Below are positions 40,994 to 49,954 of a stretch of DNA of 64,000 nt, in pieces. The DNA comes from Dolosigranulum savutiense. Its GTDB lineage: Bacteria; Bacillota; Bacilli; Lactobacillales; Carnobacteriaceae_A. Location of the stretch: NCBI RefSeq assembly GCF_039830095.1, contig NZ_CP142435.1:1302001-1366000 (forward strand). Reading direction: 5' to 3'. The notes under the pieces are model-generated. The model searched no databases. It was not told where the DNA came from and was given only the letters and a program-made list of their open reading frames with translations. The translations under genes and the position numbers were made by a program. Numbering within the stretch: the stretch's first letter is position 1; each line of letters opens with the position of its first letter.

Positions 40994-42334
40994 TTATTGC
41001 ATTAATTCCTGACCTTGTTGATAAAATTCTTCCATACTTGCTTCGGGAACCATGCTACCACCTGTCGCCCAAGCAATATGAGTGGCTTGTTCCATTTTAT
41101 CTACCAACTGATTATCAGTCAAATAACGTTGACCGGCATCAGTTCCGAAGAGCATAGCTGGGCCAGGCAAGCCAGCTAAGGCAGCTGGTTCTAAGCGAAT
41201 GTCTTCTAAGTCAATCATCTTAGTTAAGTGCATTTTTTGATTTTCTTCAGAAATAGTTAAACCACCATTGAAGAAGCGATGCATCAACTCAGCAACAAAG
41301 CCAGATGTTCTCGGAACAGCTAATCCGTCCATATTAGTTATCGCATCGATATCGGCATCGAAAACAGATACATTATCGTAACGTTCAGTCATTAATCCAA
41401 CGAGCATTGAGGGCATGTGTGTAGGTTGAGCGAAGAAACAATGGACATGATCACCGTAGACTTGTTTTAAGCCAAACATGGTACCGCCTGGACTACCACC
41501 AATACCGCATGGCGAATAAACAAATAAAGGATGATCTGCATCAACTATAATACCTTTTTGGTCTAATTGTTCTTTTAGACGCAAAGCGGCAACCGTATAG
41601 CCTAAGAATAGCTCGTGAGAATGTTCATCATCAACAAAGTATGAATCAGCATCCATATCAGATTGAGCGCGTCCACGTTCAACAGCTTCAGTGAAGTTAG
41701 TCTCATGTTCGATGACGTTGGCACCTTTATCACGTAGGTGTTGTTTTTTCCATTCTTTGGCTTCATCAGACATATGAACCGTCACATCGAAACCGAGTGC
41801 CGCTGCCATTACACCAACGCTGATACCTAGATTTCCGGTTGTACCGACCATGACTTTATAGTGACTAAAAACTTCCTTAAATTCATCGGTGCCAAATTTT
41901 GTGTAGTCATCATCATAACCACTTAAGATACCTGCTTGTAATGCGCGGGACTCAGCATGTTTGAGCACTTCATAAATGGCTCCGCGCGCCTTAATGGTTC
42001 CTGCAATGGGTAGAGTATCGTCACGTTTTAGCAACAAATCTCCCTGAATGGTCACATCATAAAAATCTTCTAAATAGGCTTTAAAATCAGGAATTGGCGT
42101 AATATCTGATTCAATAATACCGCCTCGATCCTGAGTTTCAGGGAAATATTTATTAAAATAAGGGGCAAAGCGCTTCAAGCGTTCGCGTGCATCGACCATA
42201 TCTGCATATGAAAAATCAGTTGTTTGATTGGCGAATTCGACGCCTTTATAATTGTCATTAATCCAGAAAATGGGTTCATAATTCATTACCTTATCAAATC
42301 CTGGAATAGAATCTAACCATGTTTTAGTACTCAT
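40994..42334 (-). CDS. dsdA: D-serine dehydratase
   Basis: PLP enzyme converting D-serine to pyruvate and ammonia, for detoxification or carbon use. The 446-residue protein, close to E. coli DsdA (442), shows LLKRDDTLPIAGTIKARGAI with the PLP lysine in the GTIKARG segment, GTTGNLGISVGVMAAALGF, the glycine-rich PCGIGGSPGGTMFGLKQVYG and GLAVPRTSGFVAELMHRF. ATG 42334 is chosen because AGGAGG lies nine bases upstream; an in-frame start at 42367 has none. No dsdC regulator or dsdX transporter is adjacent. Confidence 0.94.
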   Translation of the reverse strand: MSTKTWLDSIPGFDKVMNYEPIFWINDNYKGVEFANQTTDFSYADMVDARERLKRFAPYFNKYFPETQDRGGIIESDITPIPDFKAYLEDFYDVTIQGDLLLKRDDTLPIAGTIKARGAIYEVLKHAESRALQAGILSGYDDDYTKFGTDEFKEVFSHYKVMVGTTGNLGISVGVMAAALGFDVTVHMSDEAKEWKKQHLRDKGANVIEHETNFTEAVERGRAQSDMDADSYFVDDEHSHELFLGYTVAALRLKEQLDQKGIIVDADHPLFVYSPCGIGGSPGGTMFGLKQVYGDHVHCFFAQPTHMPSMLVGLMTERYDNVSVFDADIDAITNMDGLAVPRTSGFVAELMHRFFNGGLTISEENQKMHLTKMIDLEDIRLEPAALAGLPGPAMLFGTDAGQRYLTDNQLVDKMEQATHIAWATGGSMVPEASMEEFYQQGQELMQ

Positions 42335-42709
42335 TGTACAATTCCTCCTAGTAAAAATATGATGCAATATCGTTTAAGAACAAAAATGAATATTAAAAAC
42401 GATGAATTGCGTAGGACGCCTGTATTTATGTCCATATCTATCCTTTAGTGTAAAGAATTTCTAAGCAATTATCAATAAAAAGGGGCAAATTTGTGTAAAA
42501 AGAGACAAATTCTGCTACTGGCCAAAAAAGAAACAATAAATATCGGGAAATCCCTTGTGTTTTTTTTGGTAACGTGATACCATGTACTTAAGACATTTTG
42601 TTAGGGAAAGAAGAGTATTAAAGTAGAGTTATATTTGAAACAATATTCCTATTCGTACTTTAGCAAGAATGTTAATATAATGTGCATAAGCACGAGGAGG
42701 AATTGTAAC
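42335..42709. other. Divergent region between dsdA and csp; csp leader
   Basis: No ORF is convincing. TTGTGT at about 42557 with a downstream GATACCAT may be the csp promoter, which would give a 5' leader of over 100 nt, as is usual for cold-shock genes whose leader folds differently in the cold. The ribosome-binding sites of dsdA and csp share the string AGGAGGAATTGTA. Confidence 0.4.
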
Positions 42710-42916
42710 ATGGAAAATGGTACAGTCAAATGGTTTAACGCAGAAAAAGGTTTTGGATTTATCGAGCGTGAAGGTGGCGACGACGTATTCGTACACTTCT
42801 CAGCAATTAACGATGAAGGTTTCAAAACTTTAGATGAAGGTCAAGCGGTAACGTTTGATATCGAAGAAGGCGACCGTGGACCACAAGCAGCAAACGTGGA
42901 CAAAGTAGTCGGCTAA
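42710..42916 (+). CDS. Cold-shock protein (CspA family)
   Basis: A 68-residue single-stranded nucleic-acid-binding protein of one cold-shock domain, acting as an RNA chaperone. It starts [20 protein letters not shown], with RNP1 (KGFGFIE) and RNP2 (DVFVHFSAI). ATG 42710 follows GAGGAGG; the open frame upstream lies in the leader and is not coding. It is monocistronic and ends at a strong terminator. Confidence 0.96.
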   Translation: MENGTVKWFNAEKGFGFIEREGGDDVFVHFSAINDEGFKTLDEGQAVTFDIEEGDRGPQAANVDKVVG

Positions 42917-42929
42917 TTTAAATCAACTG

Positions 42930-42964
42930 AAAAAGGCAAGGCCCTTGAGGGTCTTGCCTTTTTT
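42930..42964 (+). terminator. csp terminator
   Basis: AAAAAGGCAAGGCCC and GGGTCTTGCCTTTTTT form a long stem around TTGA, with a T run. Confidence 0.9.
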
Positions 42965-43056
42965 AATGATTTAATTGTATTTTTTTATGAATTAGATTAC
43001 GTTTTAGCCGTTCTGTATGATAAAATAAAGAGAGATATAGATTCGGGGTGTGAGGA

Positions 43057-44022
43057 ATGAATCGTTTTTTAACAAACAAAAAAATGATTATGTTACTAAT
43101 TAGTGTACTTATTTTTATTTCTTTAATTACGTTTTCGTTGAGTTCGCGTGGAGATAATGTCGTTCAGAGCGGAGCCAATGATGTGACTGGTGTAGTGGGG
43201 CGGCTGTTCTCTAAGCCAACGAATGCAATCTTTGGCGTGGTTGACTCAGTTAATGATGTGCAGAGCACATATGAGGAAAATCAGCGCTTAAAAGGACAGT
43301 TAGACGCTATTCATGAGAAGGAAGCAGAAATTGCAGCTTTACGGAGTGAAAATCAGCAATTAAAAGATGAATTAGGCTTGCAGGATTTGGTAACAGAATA
43401 TACCGTGCGTCGGAGTAATGTGATTTCTAGAAATCCGGATCAATGGATTAATCAAGTCATTATTGACTTGGGAACAATGAACGGTATGGAACTTGGGATG
43501 CCTGTTATGAATAATAATGGGTTAGTTGGCTATATTTCAGAGACCAATCCGACCAGTTCTAAAGTGACTTTGATTAGCAATGTTGACTTATCAGCTAGTA
43601 AAGTCTCGAGTGAAATTATTCTTGAAGGAGAGGAAGCAGCCATTCAAGGGATTATTTCGGAATATAAGACTGATACGAATCAATTAGTGATGAGCCAAAT
43701 TACATCAGATGCGGAAATTAAACCGGGTACTTTAGTGACGACTTCCGGCTTAGGTGGCGCTTTTCCACGTGGATTGGTAATTGGAGAAGTGGAAGATGTT
43801 CGTCTGGATGAACAAGGCTTGGAGCGTTTAGTCTTTATTAAGCCACTTTCAGATTTTAATAATATTCGTATTGTATCTGTTATTGAGCGTAGTGCAGAAA
43901 CTGTTTTCTCAGAGAAAAAAGATCACTCAGAGCGAGAACAAGAAGATGAAACTAATAGTGCAGCGACGGAGGATCAAGTCACTCCCGAGCAGAATCAACC
44001 GGCAGAAAGCGGGGAAGAATAA
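43057..44022 (+). CDS. mreC: Rod shape-determining protein MreC
   Basis: Bitopic protein of the elongation machinery that activates peptidoglycan synthesis at the membrane. The 321-residue protein has a short cytosolic start, one transmembrane helix (IMLLISVLIFISLITFSLSS), a coiled coil with YEENQRLKGQLDAIHEKEAE, and the beta-rich MreC domain with SRNPDQWINQVIIDLG, NNNGLVGYISE and TSGLGGAFPRGLVIGEV. A Glu/Gln-rich tail follows. mreD follows with one-base overlap; mreB is not upstream. Confidence 0.95.
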   Translation: MNRFLTNKKMIMLLISVLIFISLITFSLSSRGDNVVQSGANDVTGVVGRLFSKPTNAIFGVVDSVNDVQSTYEENQRLKGQLDAIHEKEAEIAALRSENQQLKDELGLQDLVTEYTVRRSNVISRNPDQWINQVIIDLGTMNGMELGMPVMNNNGLVGYISETNPTSSKVTLISNVDLSASKVSSEIILEGEEAAIQGIISEYKTDTNQLVMSQITSDAEIKPGTLVTTSGLGGAFPRGLVIGEVEDVRLDEQGLERLVFIKPLSDFNNIRIVSVIERSAETVFSEKKDHSEREQEDETNSAATEDQVTPEQNQPAESGEE

Positions 44023-44558
44023 TGCTAGGATGGAAAAAAAATATATTTCCAGTCAGTCTGTTATTCGTGTTGTTTTTGTTGGATGGCTTAATTGCTAGTT
44101 ACTTTAACCAAGCGCTTCATACGAGTTTGGGCTATGTGGCACCACGCTTGACAATTGTTGGGTTAATGTTATTGAGCTTGTATTTATCGAAAGGGTATTT
44201 ATTAACATTGACGCTAGTATTTGGTTTTTTGTATGACTCTTATTTTACAGGTTTTTTAGGTATTTATTTAGGTGCAATTTGTTTAATGGTGTATCTTATT
44301 TATCAACTACGCCTTTATGTAAAGCCAAGCTTAGCGGTTTATTCAATTGTGGGGATTTTAATGTTGACGTTGATGGAATTATTTGTGTTTAGCGTGTACG
44401 ATACAATTAATTTAATCTCAATCTCATATGATTATTTCTTTGCGCATCATTTAGGAGGCACATTGATTTTTAACGGCATTGTTTTTGTCCTTGCATATGG
44501 TGTGGTAGAACAATTTTTAATGGATTTCTCTGATTCAAGTTCAAGGAGTGTACTTTAA
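44022..44558 (+). CDS. mreD: Rod shape-determining protein MreD
   Basis: A 178-residue integral membrane protein with about five helices, partner of MreC in cell elongation. Features are the N-terminal VSLLFVLFLLDGLIASYFNQ, the region LVFGFLYDSYFTGFLGIYLG, and a C-terminal helix before VEQFLMDFSDSS. Sequence conservation in MreD is low, so the assignment relies mainly on size, topology, the GFLYD-type segment and its place between mreC and minC, overlapping both by one base. Confidence 0.9.
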   Translation: MLGWKKNIFPVSLLFVLFLLDGLIASYFNQALHTSLGYVAPRLTIVGLMLLSLYLSKGYLLTLTLVFGFLYDSYFTGFLGIYLGAICLMVYLIYQLRLYVKPSLAVYSIVGILMLTLMELFVFSVYDTINLISISYDYFFAHHLGGTLIFNGIVFVLAYGVVEQFLMDFSDSSSRSVL

Positions 44559-45241
44559 TGAAAACTTATACAATCAAAGCAAACAATACCGAATATCGCT
44601 TGCTCTTGAATGCGGAAGTATCGCTAGACGAGTTTGCTCGTGAGTTAAAAGAGTTTGCAACGGAATTACTGGAGCAGCCGAAAGCGAAAGAACAATTTGA
44701 TCTAATTATAGACTCAGGGAACCGTATTTTGCCATTTGAATATAAGCAGCTGTATACCAATATTATTGAATCACGATCAGAGTGGTCGGTCTTATTCACA
44801 TCAAATGTTCTGACGAAACGACAAGCCCTGAAGTGGCACAAGAATACAGCAATGCGTGTGGAGTTCCGCACTGTTGAAGCGGGTGATGTATTGGAAGCAA
44901 GCGGCGATTTGCTGTTGGTGGGAGATATTGAACCAGGTGGCTTCGTACGAGCAGCCGGTAATATTTATATTATCGGTCGACATGATGGTGTTGCTTATGC
45001 AGGTGCAAGTGGGGATGACCGCGCTGTTATTGTGGGGACTTTCTCAACTAATTCCGAAATTCGGATTAATCGCCATACGTATTCGATTCGCCATACCTTA
45101 GATGAAAAATCTAACTATACGCCTAGAGCTTATTATATCAATGATCGAGGAGTCTTAGAAGCTACCGATGTTGTGAATATCGAGCACGTTCGACCTGAGA
45201 TAGATACGATTGTGAATGAGATTCACAATTATGAAGGCTAA
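44558..45241 (+). CDS. minC: Septum site-determining protein MinC
   Basis: Inhibitor of FtsZ assembly, usually recruited by MinD to place the division septum. The 227-residue protein has a divergent N-domain and the typical C-terminal beta-helix with SGDLLLVGDIEPGGFVRAAG, NIYIIGRHDGVAYAGASGD and TDVVNIEHVRPE (family RTRV and G-rich pattern: DRAVIVGTFS). It is coupled to mreD by a one-base overlap. minD does not follow; the next element is the L21 leader, so its usual partner is absent from this locus. Confidence 0.88.
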   Translation: MKTYTIKANNTEYRLLLNAEVSLDEFARELKEFATELLEQPKAKEQFDLIIDSGNRILPFEYKQLYTNIIESRSEWSVLFTSNVLTKRQALKWHKNTAMRVEFRTVEAGDVLEASGDLLLVGDIEPGGFVRAAGNIYIIGRHDGVAYAGASGDDRAVIVGTFSTNSEIRINRHTYSIRHTLDEKSNYTPRAYYINDRGVLEATDVVNIEHVRPEIDTIVNEIHNYEG

Positions 45242-45276
45242 TCGTTGAAATAACAGGATAAAATCATTCAATATAG

Positions 45277-45451
45277 TTGACGTCACGAAGAAAAATTGCT
45301 ATAATATGAACGTTGTATTTGTGAACCTCACAGCTACAACCGCTCGCGAGTAAGTTGAAGCGCTGAACAGCCACTTGCCGTGGCGAGTCTGAGTGATGAT
45401 GAATCGGACTTTAAATGGTTCATCGACAATATAATAGGAGGTGCAACAAAC
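45277..45451 (+). promoter_or_regulatory. rplU promoter and ribosomal protein L21 leader
   Basis: TTGACG (45277-45282) and TATAAT (45300-45305) are 17 bases apart. The following about 140 nt contain the structured L21 leader: GAACCTCACAGCTACAACCGCTCGCGAG, split here across 45330-45352, and later paired CTTGCCGTGGCGAGT segments, as found before rplU in many Firmicutes. It is thought to mediate autoregulation by L21. Identification is by position and remembered pattern. Confidence 0.75.
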
Positions 45452-45760
45452 ATGTATGCAATTATCAAAACTGGCGGAAAACAGCTAAGAGTTGAAGAAG
45501 GCCAAGAGATTTATGTTGAGAAATTAGAAGGTGAAGCAGGAGATACTGTGACCTTTGATGAAGTGTTGTTTGTTGGAGGCGAAGACGTAAAAGTCGGTGC
45601 TCCATTAGTAGACGGCGCAACAGTTGAAGCGACAATTGAAAAACAAGGTCGTCAACGTAAAGTAGTCACATATCGTTACCTACGCCGTAAAGATTCTCAC
45701 AGAAAACAAGGTCACCGTCAACCATACACTAAATTGACAGTGAACAAAATCAATTCATAG
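45452..45760 (+). CDS. rplU: 50S ribosomal protein L21
   Basis: Large-subunit protein binding 23S rRNA. The 102-residue product starts [20 protein letters not shown] and contains the family block [23 protein letters not shown] 45452 follows AGGAGGTG; the open frame upstream belongs to the leader. It heads the rplU-prp-rpmA operon. Confidence 0.97.
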   Translation: MYAIIKTGGKQLRVEEGQEIYVEKLEGEAGDTVTFDEVLFVGGEDVKVGAPLVDGATVEATIEKQGRQRKVVTYRYLRRKDSHRKQGHRQPYTKLTVNKINS

Positions 45761-45774
45761 AATGTGAGTTACTT

Positions 45775-46107
45775 ATGATTCAAGCAACATTTAGTTATCA
45801 GGACGATTTGATTACATCAATTGAAGTAGTTGGTCACGCAGAGAGTGGCCCATACGGATATGATATCGTCTGTTCGGCAGTAACCGCTCTTGTTTTTGCA
45901 ACGATTAATAGCATGGAAGCATTACTGGCCTACACGCCAATAATCGATCAAGCGGATCCTGAGGAAGGTGGCTACTTTTATGCGACACTTGAGCAGGAAG
46001 CACTCGATGATGAGCAGGTTCAGTTATTATTTAATCACTTAAAACAAGGCCTTGAATCAATTGAAGAACAATATGGAGAATTTATCCAAGTAAATAATAG
46101 AGCATAG
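45775..46107 (+). CDS. prp: Ribosomal-processing cysteine protease Prp
   Basis: Removes the N-terminal extension of L27 in Firmicutes. The 110-residue protein has the catalytic histidine and cysteine in [20 protein letters not shown], the family signature. It lies between rplU and rpmA, 14 bases after the former and 14 before the latter, the invariant arrangement. The L27 encoded next carries the matching cleavage site. Confidence 0.95.
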   Translation: MIQATFSYQDDLITSIEVVGHAESGPYGYDIVCSAVTALVFATINSMEALLAYTPIIDQADPEEGGYFYATLEQEALDDEQVQLLFNHLKQGLESIEEQYGEFIQVNNRA

Positions 46108-46121
46108 TGGAGGTGCTGAAT

Positions 46122-46406
46122 ATGTTAAAAATGAACTTACAATTTTTTGCGAAGAAAAAAGGTGGCGGTTCAACACAGAACGGTCGCGATTCTGAATCCA
46201 AACGTCTTGGAGCGAAAGCCGGTGACGGTCAAGCAGTAACAGGTGGATCAATCATTTTCCGTCAACGCGGAACTAAAATTCACCCAGGATTTAACGTAGG
46301 ACGTGGTGGCGATGACACCCTTTTTGCTAAAATTGATGGTATCGTTAAATTTGAACGCAAAGGGAAAGATAAGCGCCAAGTTTCCGTTTATCCAGTAGCT
46401 AACTAA
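46122..46406 (+). CDS. rpmA: 50S ribosomal protein L27 with cleavable N-terminus
   Basis: Large-subunit protein whose N-terminus reaches the peptidyl-transferase centre. The 94-residue precursor starts [20 protein letters not shown]; Prp is known to cut after the FF, leaving AKKKGGG. Further on [18 protein letters not shown] is typical. ATG 46122 has GTGGAGGTG. The intact cleavage motif with prp upstream shows that the processing system is complete. Confidence 0.97.
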   Translation: MLKMNLQFFAKKKGGGSTQNGRDSESKRLGAKAGDGQAVTGGSIIFRQRGTKIHPGFNVGRGGDDTLFAKIDGIVKFERKGKDKRQVSVYPVAN

Positions 46407-46415
46407 ATTATAATG

Positions 46416-46445
46416 AAAACTCTCTATTTCGGTAGGGAGTTTTTT
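46416..46445 (+). terminator. rpmA terminator
   Basis: AAAACTCTCTA and TAGGGAGTTTTT form the stem around TTTCGG, directly after rpmA. Confidence 0.85.
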
Positions 46446-46509
46446 GCTGTTTAGCTAGTCCAATAAGCGGTATTCAGTAGAAATTTTGCTATGCATTAAA
46501 GCGGATAAC

Positions 46510-46538
46510 TTGAATTTTTGAGTGAAATCCTCTAGAAT
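46510..46538 (+). promoter_or_regulatory. ytxK promoter
   Basis: TTGAAT (46510-46515) and TAGAAT (46533-46538) are 17 bases apart, about 40 bases before the GTG start. Confidence 0.6.
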
Positions 46539-46578
46539 TAAGGTAGTTCGCTAAAATACATTATAAGGGGGCTGTCTT

Positions 46579-47589
46579 GTGTCACTTACGGAATCAGTCT
46601 TATTTGAACAATTAGATCAATCAGTACAGCTTTTGCAAGAAGATGCAGGGTTTTCATATTTGGAAGCACTTATCGAATCAGGTGAGAATCTATTAGCAAA
46701 TGGCGATGTGTTAGTGAAGGACGGCATTCCTAGTCCAACTGTAGTTAAGCAATTGGAAACTATTTATAAACAAATTGATTTAAATGCATATACTTCAGAA
46801 GACGTGCGAAAAGTGCTTCAGCTTCTGTTCATTAAAGGAATGCGAGCTGATTATATCCAACCGAACCATCAGATGACACCAGATTCGATCGCATCCTTCA
46901 TTGCCTACTTAATAGAAATAATTGCTCAACCAGCGACTGAAAAAATATTGTCTATCGCTGATTTAACATTAGGGACAGGAAATTTATTATTTACCATTTA
47001 TCATTTTCTTACGTCAGGTAAGCGCCAAGTGACGATGACTGGGATTGAGAATGATGAATTACTGATTTCATTAGCGTCAATGAGTTCGGCTTTACAACAG
47101 TTGGATATGACGTTGTATCATCAAGACAGCTTACAAAATCTATTATTAGAACCGGTTGATATTATGGTGGGTGACTTACCAATCGGATATTATCCTGTCG
47201 ATCGGAATGCAGCCCGTTTTAAGACAGCACGGGAAGAAGGACATTCCTATGTTCATCATCTAATGCTTGAACAAGGCTTGCACTATCTACGACCGGGTGG
47301 CTTTGGGTTTTATATTGTGCCAAGTAATCTCTTCGATTCAGTAGAAGGGAAACAGCTACTAACGTATATTCAATCAGTTGGGCATTTCCAAGGCTTTATT
47401 CAATTACCTAAGGACATGTTTAAGACGGAAGCAGCTCGTAAGTCGATTCTTATCGTGCAAAAACAGTCAGAATCGTCAACCCAAGCATCAGAAGTACTCT
47501 TAGGCACAGCTCCATCATTCAATGATCCAACGCAAATGAAAGAATTTTTAGGTGAAATCAATATTTGGAAGAATGATCATATAATATAA
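46579..47589 (+). CDS. YtxK-like class I SAM-dependent methyltransferase
   Basis: A 336-residue protein resembling N6-adenine DNA methyltransferases (HsdM-like fold), found before ackA in Firmicutes. It has the SAM-binding DLTLGTGNLLFTIYHFLTSG near residue 133 and, in place of the catalytic NPPY, MVGDLPIGYYPVD, the variant usual in YtxK. RPGGFGFYIVPSNLF follows. Substrate is unknown; DNA methylation is not proven. Start is GTG 46579 with AAGGGGG. In lactobacilli this gene often ends the comG pilin operon, but no comG genes are present here. Confidence 0.87.
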   Translation: MSLTESVLFEQLDQSVQLLQEDAGFSYLEALIESGENLLANGDVLVKDGIPSPTVVKQLETIYKQIDLNAYTSEDVRKVLQLLFIKGMRADYIQPNHQMTPDSIASFIAYLIEIIAQPATEKILSIADLTLGTGNLLFTIYHFLTSGKRQVTMTGIENDELLISLASMSSALQQLDMTLYHQDSLQNLLLEPVDIMVGDLPIGYYPVDRNAARFKTAREEGHSYVHHLMLEQGLHYLRPGGFGFYIVPSNLFDSVEGKQLLTYIQSVGHFQGFIQLPKDMFKTEAARKSILIVQKQSESSTQASEVLLGTAPSFNDPTQMKEFLGEINIWKNDHII

Positions 47590-47625
47590 ACGATGTAATT
47601 TAACTATTTAAAAGGAGAGAGATTA

Positions 47626-48816
47626 ATGTCAAAAACAATTGCAATTAATGCTGGAAGTTCTAGTTTGAAGTGGAAATTATTCGAGATGCCTGCCGAGAAA
47701 GTCTTAGCATCAGGAATTGTTGAGCGTATTGGGTTGAATGATTCAATCTTTACGATCAAATATGGGGATGGCCAAAAGTATGAAACGATTGAAGACATGG
47801 AAAACCATACAGTAGCTGTCGAGAAGTTATTAAGTCAGCTATCTGAGTTGGGCATTATCGAAGACTTCTCTGAAATTACTGGAGTCGGACACCGTGTTGT
47901 TGCTGGAGGCGAACACTTCAAGGAATCAACGGTTATTGATGACGATGTGTTAGCTAAAATTGAAGAATTAGCTGAATTTGCACCACTACACAACCCAGCA
48001 AATGCAATGGGAATCAAAGCCTTCAAAAAAATCTTACCAGATATTGTTAGTGTAGCAGTCTTCGATACATCATTCCACACAACTATGCCGAAGAAAAACT
48101 ACTTATACAGCTTACCAATGGAATACTACGAGAAACACAATGCTCGTCGTTACGGCGCCCACGGAACGAGCCACCGTTACGTCGCTCATCGTGCCGCTGA
48201 AATGTTAGAACAACCATTGGAAGATCTTAAAATGATTACCGCTCACTTAGGGAATGGTGCGTCCATTACTGCTGTTGAAGGTGGAAAATCAGTCGACACT
48301 TCAATGGGATTCACACCAATTGCTGGGGTAACCATGGGAACACGTACAGGAGATATTGATGTCTCTCTTATTCCATTCTTGATGGAAAAAGAAGGTATCG
48401 ATGACGTTCGTGAAATGATTCGCATCTTTAACAATGAGTCAGGACTAAAAGGTCTATCTGGCGTCTCAAGTGATATGCGTGACTTAGAAGATGCTGAAGC
48501 AGACGGACATGAAAATGCCACCTTAGCCTTGCGTATCTTCGAAGATCGTGTTCGTAAATATATCGGTCAATATGCCGCAACGATGGATGGTGTTGACGTG
48601 ATTGTCTTCACTGCTGGAATCGGCGAAAATGATATTGCCCGCCGTCAGAACATTATCGATGGTTTAAGCTTCCTAGGCGCTAAAGTTGACCCAGAGAAGA
48701 ATAATGTTCGCGGTCAAGAACGTATTATCTCAACCGATGACTCAAAAGTGAAAGTCTTACTTGTTCCAACTGACGAAGAGCTTATGATTGCTCGCGATGT
48801 TGAAGCAGCGAAATAA
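47626..48816 (+). CDS. ackA: Acetate kinase
   Basis: Interconverts acetyl phosphate plus ADP and acetate plus ATP, the energy-yielding end step of acetate fermentation. The 396-residue protein has [17 protein letters not shown] at the start, [88 protein letters not shown] and [14 protein letters not shown], the complete ASKHA set. It follows ytxK by 36 bases with AAGGAGAG. Confidence 0.97.
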   Translation: MSKTIAINAGSSSLKWKLFEMPAEKVLASGIVERIGLNDSIFTIKYGDGQKYETIEDMENHTVAVEKLLSQLSELGIIEDFSEITGVGHRVVAGGEHFKESTVIDDDVLAKIEELAEFAPLHNPANAMGIKAFKKILPDIVSVAVFDTSFHTTMPKKNYLYSLPMEYYEKHNARRYGAHGTSHRYVAHRAAEMLEQPLEDLKMITAHLGNGASITAVEGGKSVDTSMGFTPIAGVTMGTRTGDIDVSLIPFLMEKEGIDDVREMIRIFNNESGLKGLSGVSSDMRDLEDAEADGHENATLALRIFEDRVRKYIGQYAATMDGVDVIVFTAGIGENDIARRQNIIDGLSFLGAKVDPEKNNVRGQERIISTDDSKVKVLLVPTDEELMIARDVEAAK

Positions 48817-48858
48817 ATGTAGTATTGGAACCAAGAACGATAAAGTAGAACCATAAGA

Positions 48859-48901
48859 AAAAACTCCTATCCGAGGATTGGACCTTGGATAGGAGTTTTT
48901 T
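48859..48901. terminator. ackA terminator
   Basis: AAAAACTCCTATCC (48859-48872) pairs with GGATAGGAGTTTTT (48887-48900), a 14-base-pair perfect stem. Confidence 0.9.
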
Positions 48902-48983
48902 GTTAAGAAACCTTTAGAAAGGGACTGAAAGAGTAGTCATTTCCTAGAGGTTATTTATGCAATATAGCATACCCGATAATCTA

Positions 48984-49190
48984 TTAGTTGTTTACTTCAT
49001 GATCATCTTTTTTATGCTTACCATAAATCTTTTCGTCCATCTTTTTTTATCGCGGTTCATATTCTGCTTCCAACTTTTTTACTTCTTCTTTTTCTTTCTC
49101 CAGTTCTTTCTCTTGTTCTTCGATGTGATGTTTCCGATCTTCAATGTAAGGCAAATCGTGTTTAGTGAGCTTACTCTCATTACCACGGCA
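48984..49190 (-). pseudogene. Decayed third copy of coiled-coil membrane protein family
   Basis: The minus strand reads KLTKHDLPYIEDRKHHIEEQ, then EKELEKEKEEVKKLEAEYEP and R, a TAA, then KKMDEKIYGKHKKDD and VNN before the TAA at 48986-48984. This matches the C-terminal two thirds of the neighbouring 89-residue protein, whose tail reads KRRQEEINEKIYGKHDKD. The internal stop and the missing transmembrane start show that it is a dead copy of the tandem family at 49224 and 49497. Confidence 0.75.
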
Positions 49191-49223
49191 CATTCGACTG
49201 ATATTGTATTAAGCTTTGCATGC

Positions 49224-49472
49224 TTAAATTTTATTATCATCTTGATCTCGCTTACCGCGTATCTTCGCATTATTTTTTTCTTGTCGGCGGTTATATTCTG
49301 CTTCTAGTTCTTTAATTTTTTGCCGTTCTTTCTCAAGTTTTTTCTCTTGCTTCTTAAGCCGACGCTTTCTGGCTTCAATCATGAATAAATCGTATTTAGC
49401 GAGTTTAAGGACTCCCCAATAGATCAAGGGTGTAATTAATAGCTGCATTAGTATATTAACTGGTATATACAT
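49224..49472 (-). CDS. Small membrane-anchored coiled-coil protein, copy 2
   Basis: An 82-residue protein: an N-terminal helix (ILMQLLITPLIYWGVLKLA), then a highly charged heptad-like region (KKQEKKLEKERQKIKELEAE) and a polar Asp/Lys-rich tail. It would be anchored in the membrane with the coiled coil in the cytosol. It is homologous to the 89-residue neighbour, about 24 bases away, especially in the KKLEKE.QK.KELEAE block. I do not recognise the family. No enzymatic motif is present; a scaffold or inhibitor role is a guess. Confidence 0.7.
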   Translation of the reverse strand: MYIPVNILMQLLITPLIYWGVLKLAKYDLFMIEARKRRLKKQEKKLEKERQKIKELEAEYNRRQEKNNAKIRGKRDQDDNKI

Positions 49473-49496
49473 AAAATCACCTCGAATACTGTATAC

Positions 49497-49766
49497 TCAA
49501 GATTTATCATTATCTTTATCATGCTTACCATATATCTTCTCATTGATTTCTTCTTGCCGTCGTTTATTTTCAGCTTCTAATTCTTTAAGTTTTTGCTTCT
49601 CTTTCTCAAGTTTTTTCTCTTTTTTTTCAATATCGCGTTTTATGCCTTCGATGTGATCTGGATCATATCGAAAGATCCTGTTAAAAAGCCATATCAATCC
49701 GTAGTAGATAGGGATCATTACTAGAAGTAAATTTAAGTCTAAACAAAAATCTGGCAGACCAAACAT
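49497..49766 (-). CDS. Small membrane-anchored coiled-coil protein, copy 1
   Basis: An 89-residue protein starting at ATG 49766 with TAGGAGGTAATAGC before it, so its translation signal is good. It has an N-terminal hydrophobic helix (LNLLLVMIPIYYGLIWLFN), the link RYDPDHIEGIKRDI, the coiled coil KKEKKLEKEKQKLKELEAE and the tail NKRRQEEINEKIYGKHDKD. It is first of a minus-strand tandem of three related units (one dead). Function unknown; the conservation of both helix and tail between copies argues for a real gene family rather than chance ORFs. Confidence 0.75.
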   Translation of the reverse strand: MFGLPDFCLDLNLLLVMIPIYYGLIWLFNRIFRYDPDHIEGIKRDIEKKEKKLEKEKQKLKELEAENKRRQEEINEKIYGKHDKDNDKS

Positions 49767-49841
49767 GCTATTACCTCCTATAGCTTGTTTATAGGATATC
49801 GTTCAAATTCTCAATGACAGTATATAGCAACCAGCATTGAT

Positions 49842-49855
49842 TGTCAACGCTTCCA
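49842..49855 (+). promoter_or_regulatory. Possible catabolite-responsive element before fruR
   Basis: TGTCAACGCTTCCA differs from the CcpA consensus TGWAARCGYTWNCW at one position. It lies about 65 bases upstream of the predicted fruR promoter. CcpA control of fructose operons is common, but this single site is only suggestive. Confidence 0.4.
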
Positions 49856-49905
49856 TTTAAAGTGACCATAATTGGCTAATAATGACTGAATTCGAATGAT
49901 TATGA

Positions 49906-49934
49906 TTGTTTTTGACGGGATAAAGCAGTATAAT
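49906..49934 (+). promoter_or_regulatory. fruRKA promoter
   Basis: TTGTTT (49906-49911) and TATAAT (49929-49934) are 17 bases apart, 20 bases before the fruR ATG. A TTGACG in between is at the wrong distance. Confidence 0.65.
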
Positions 49935-49954
49935 AAAGGTGGGAGGGGAAGTCT

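Noticed and set aside
42635-42709. N-terminal extension of the cold-shock protein from ATG 42635
   Set aside because: The 25 extra residues lie in the leader; GAGGAGG directly precedes ATG 42710, which gives the standard length.
48957-49307. Plus-strand hydrophobic 116-residue ORF after ackA
   Set aside because: It lies opposite the decayed coiled-coil copy; its hydrophobic, Phe-rich look is the complement of Lys/Glu codons.
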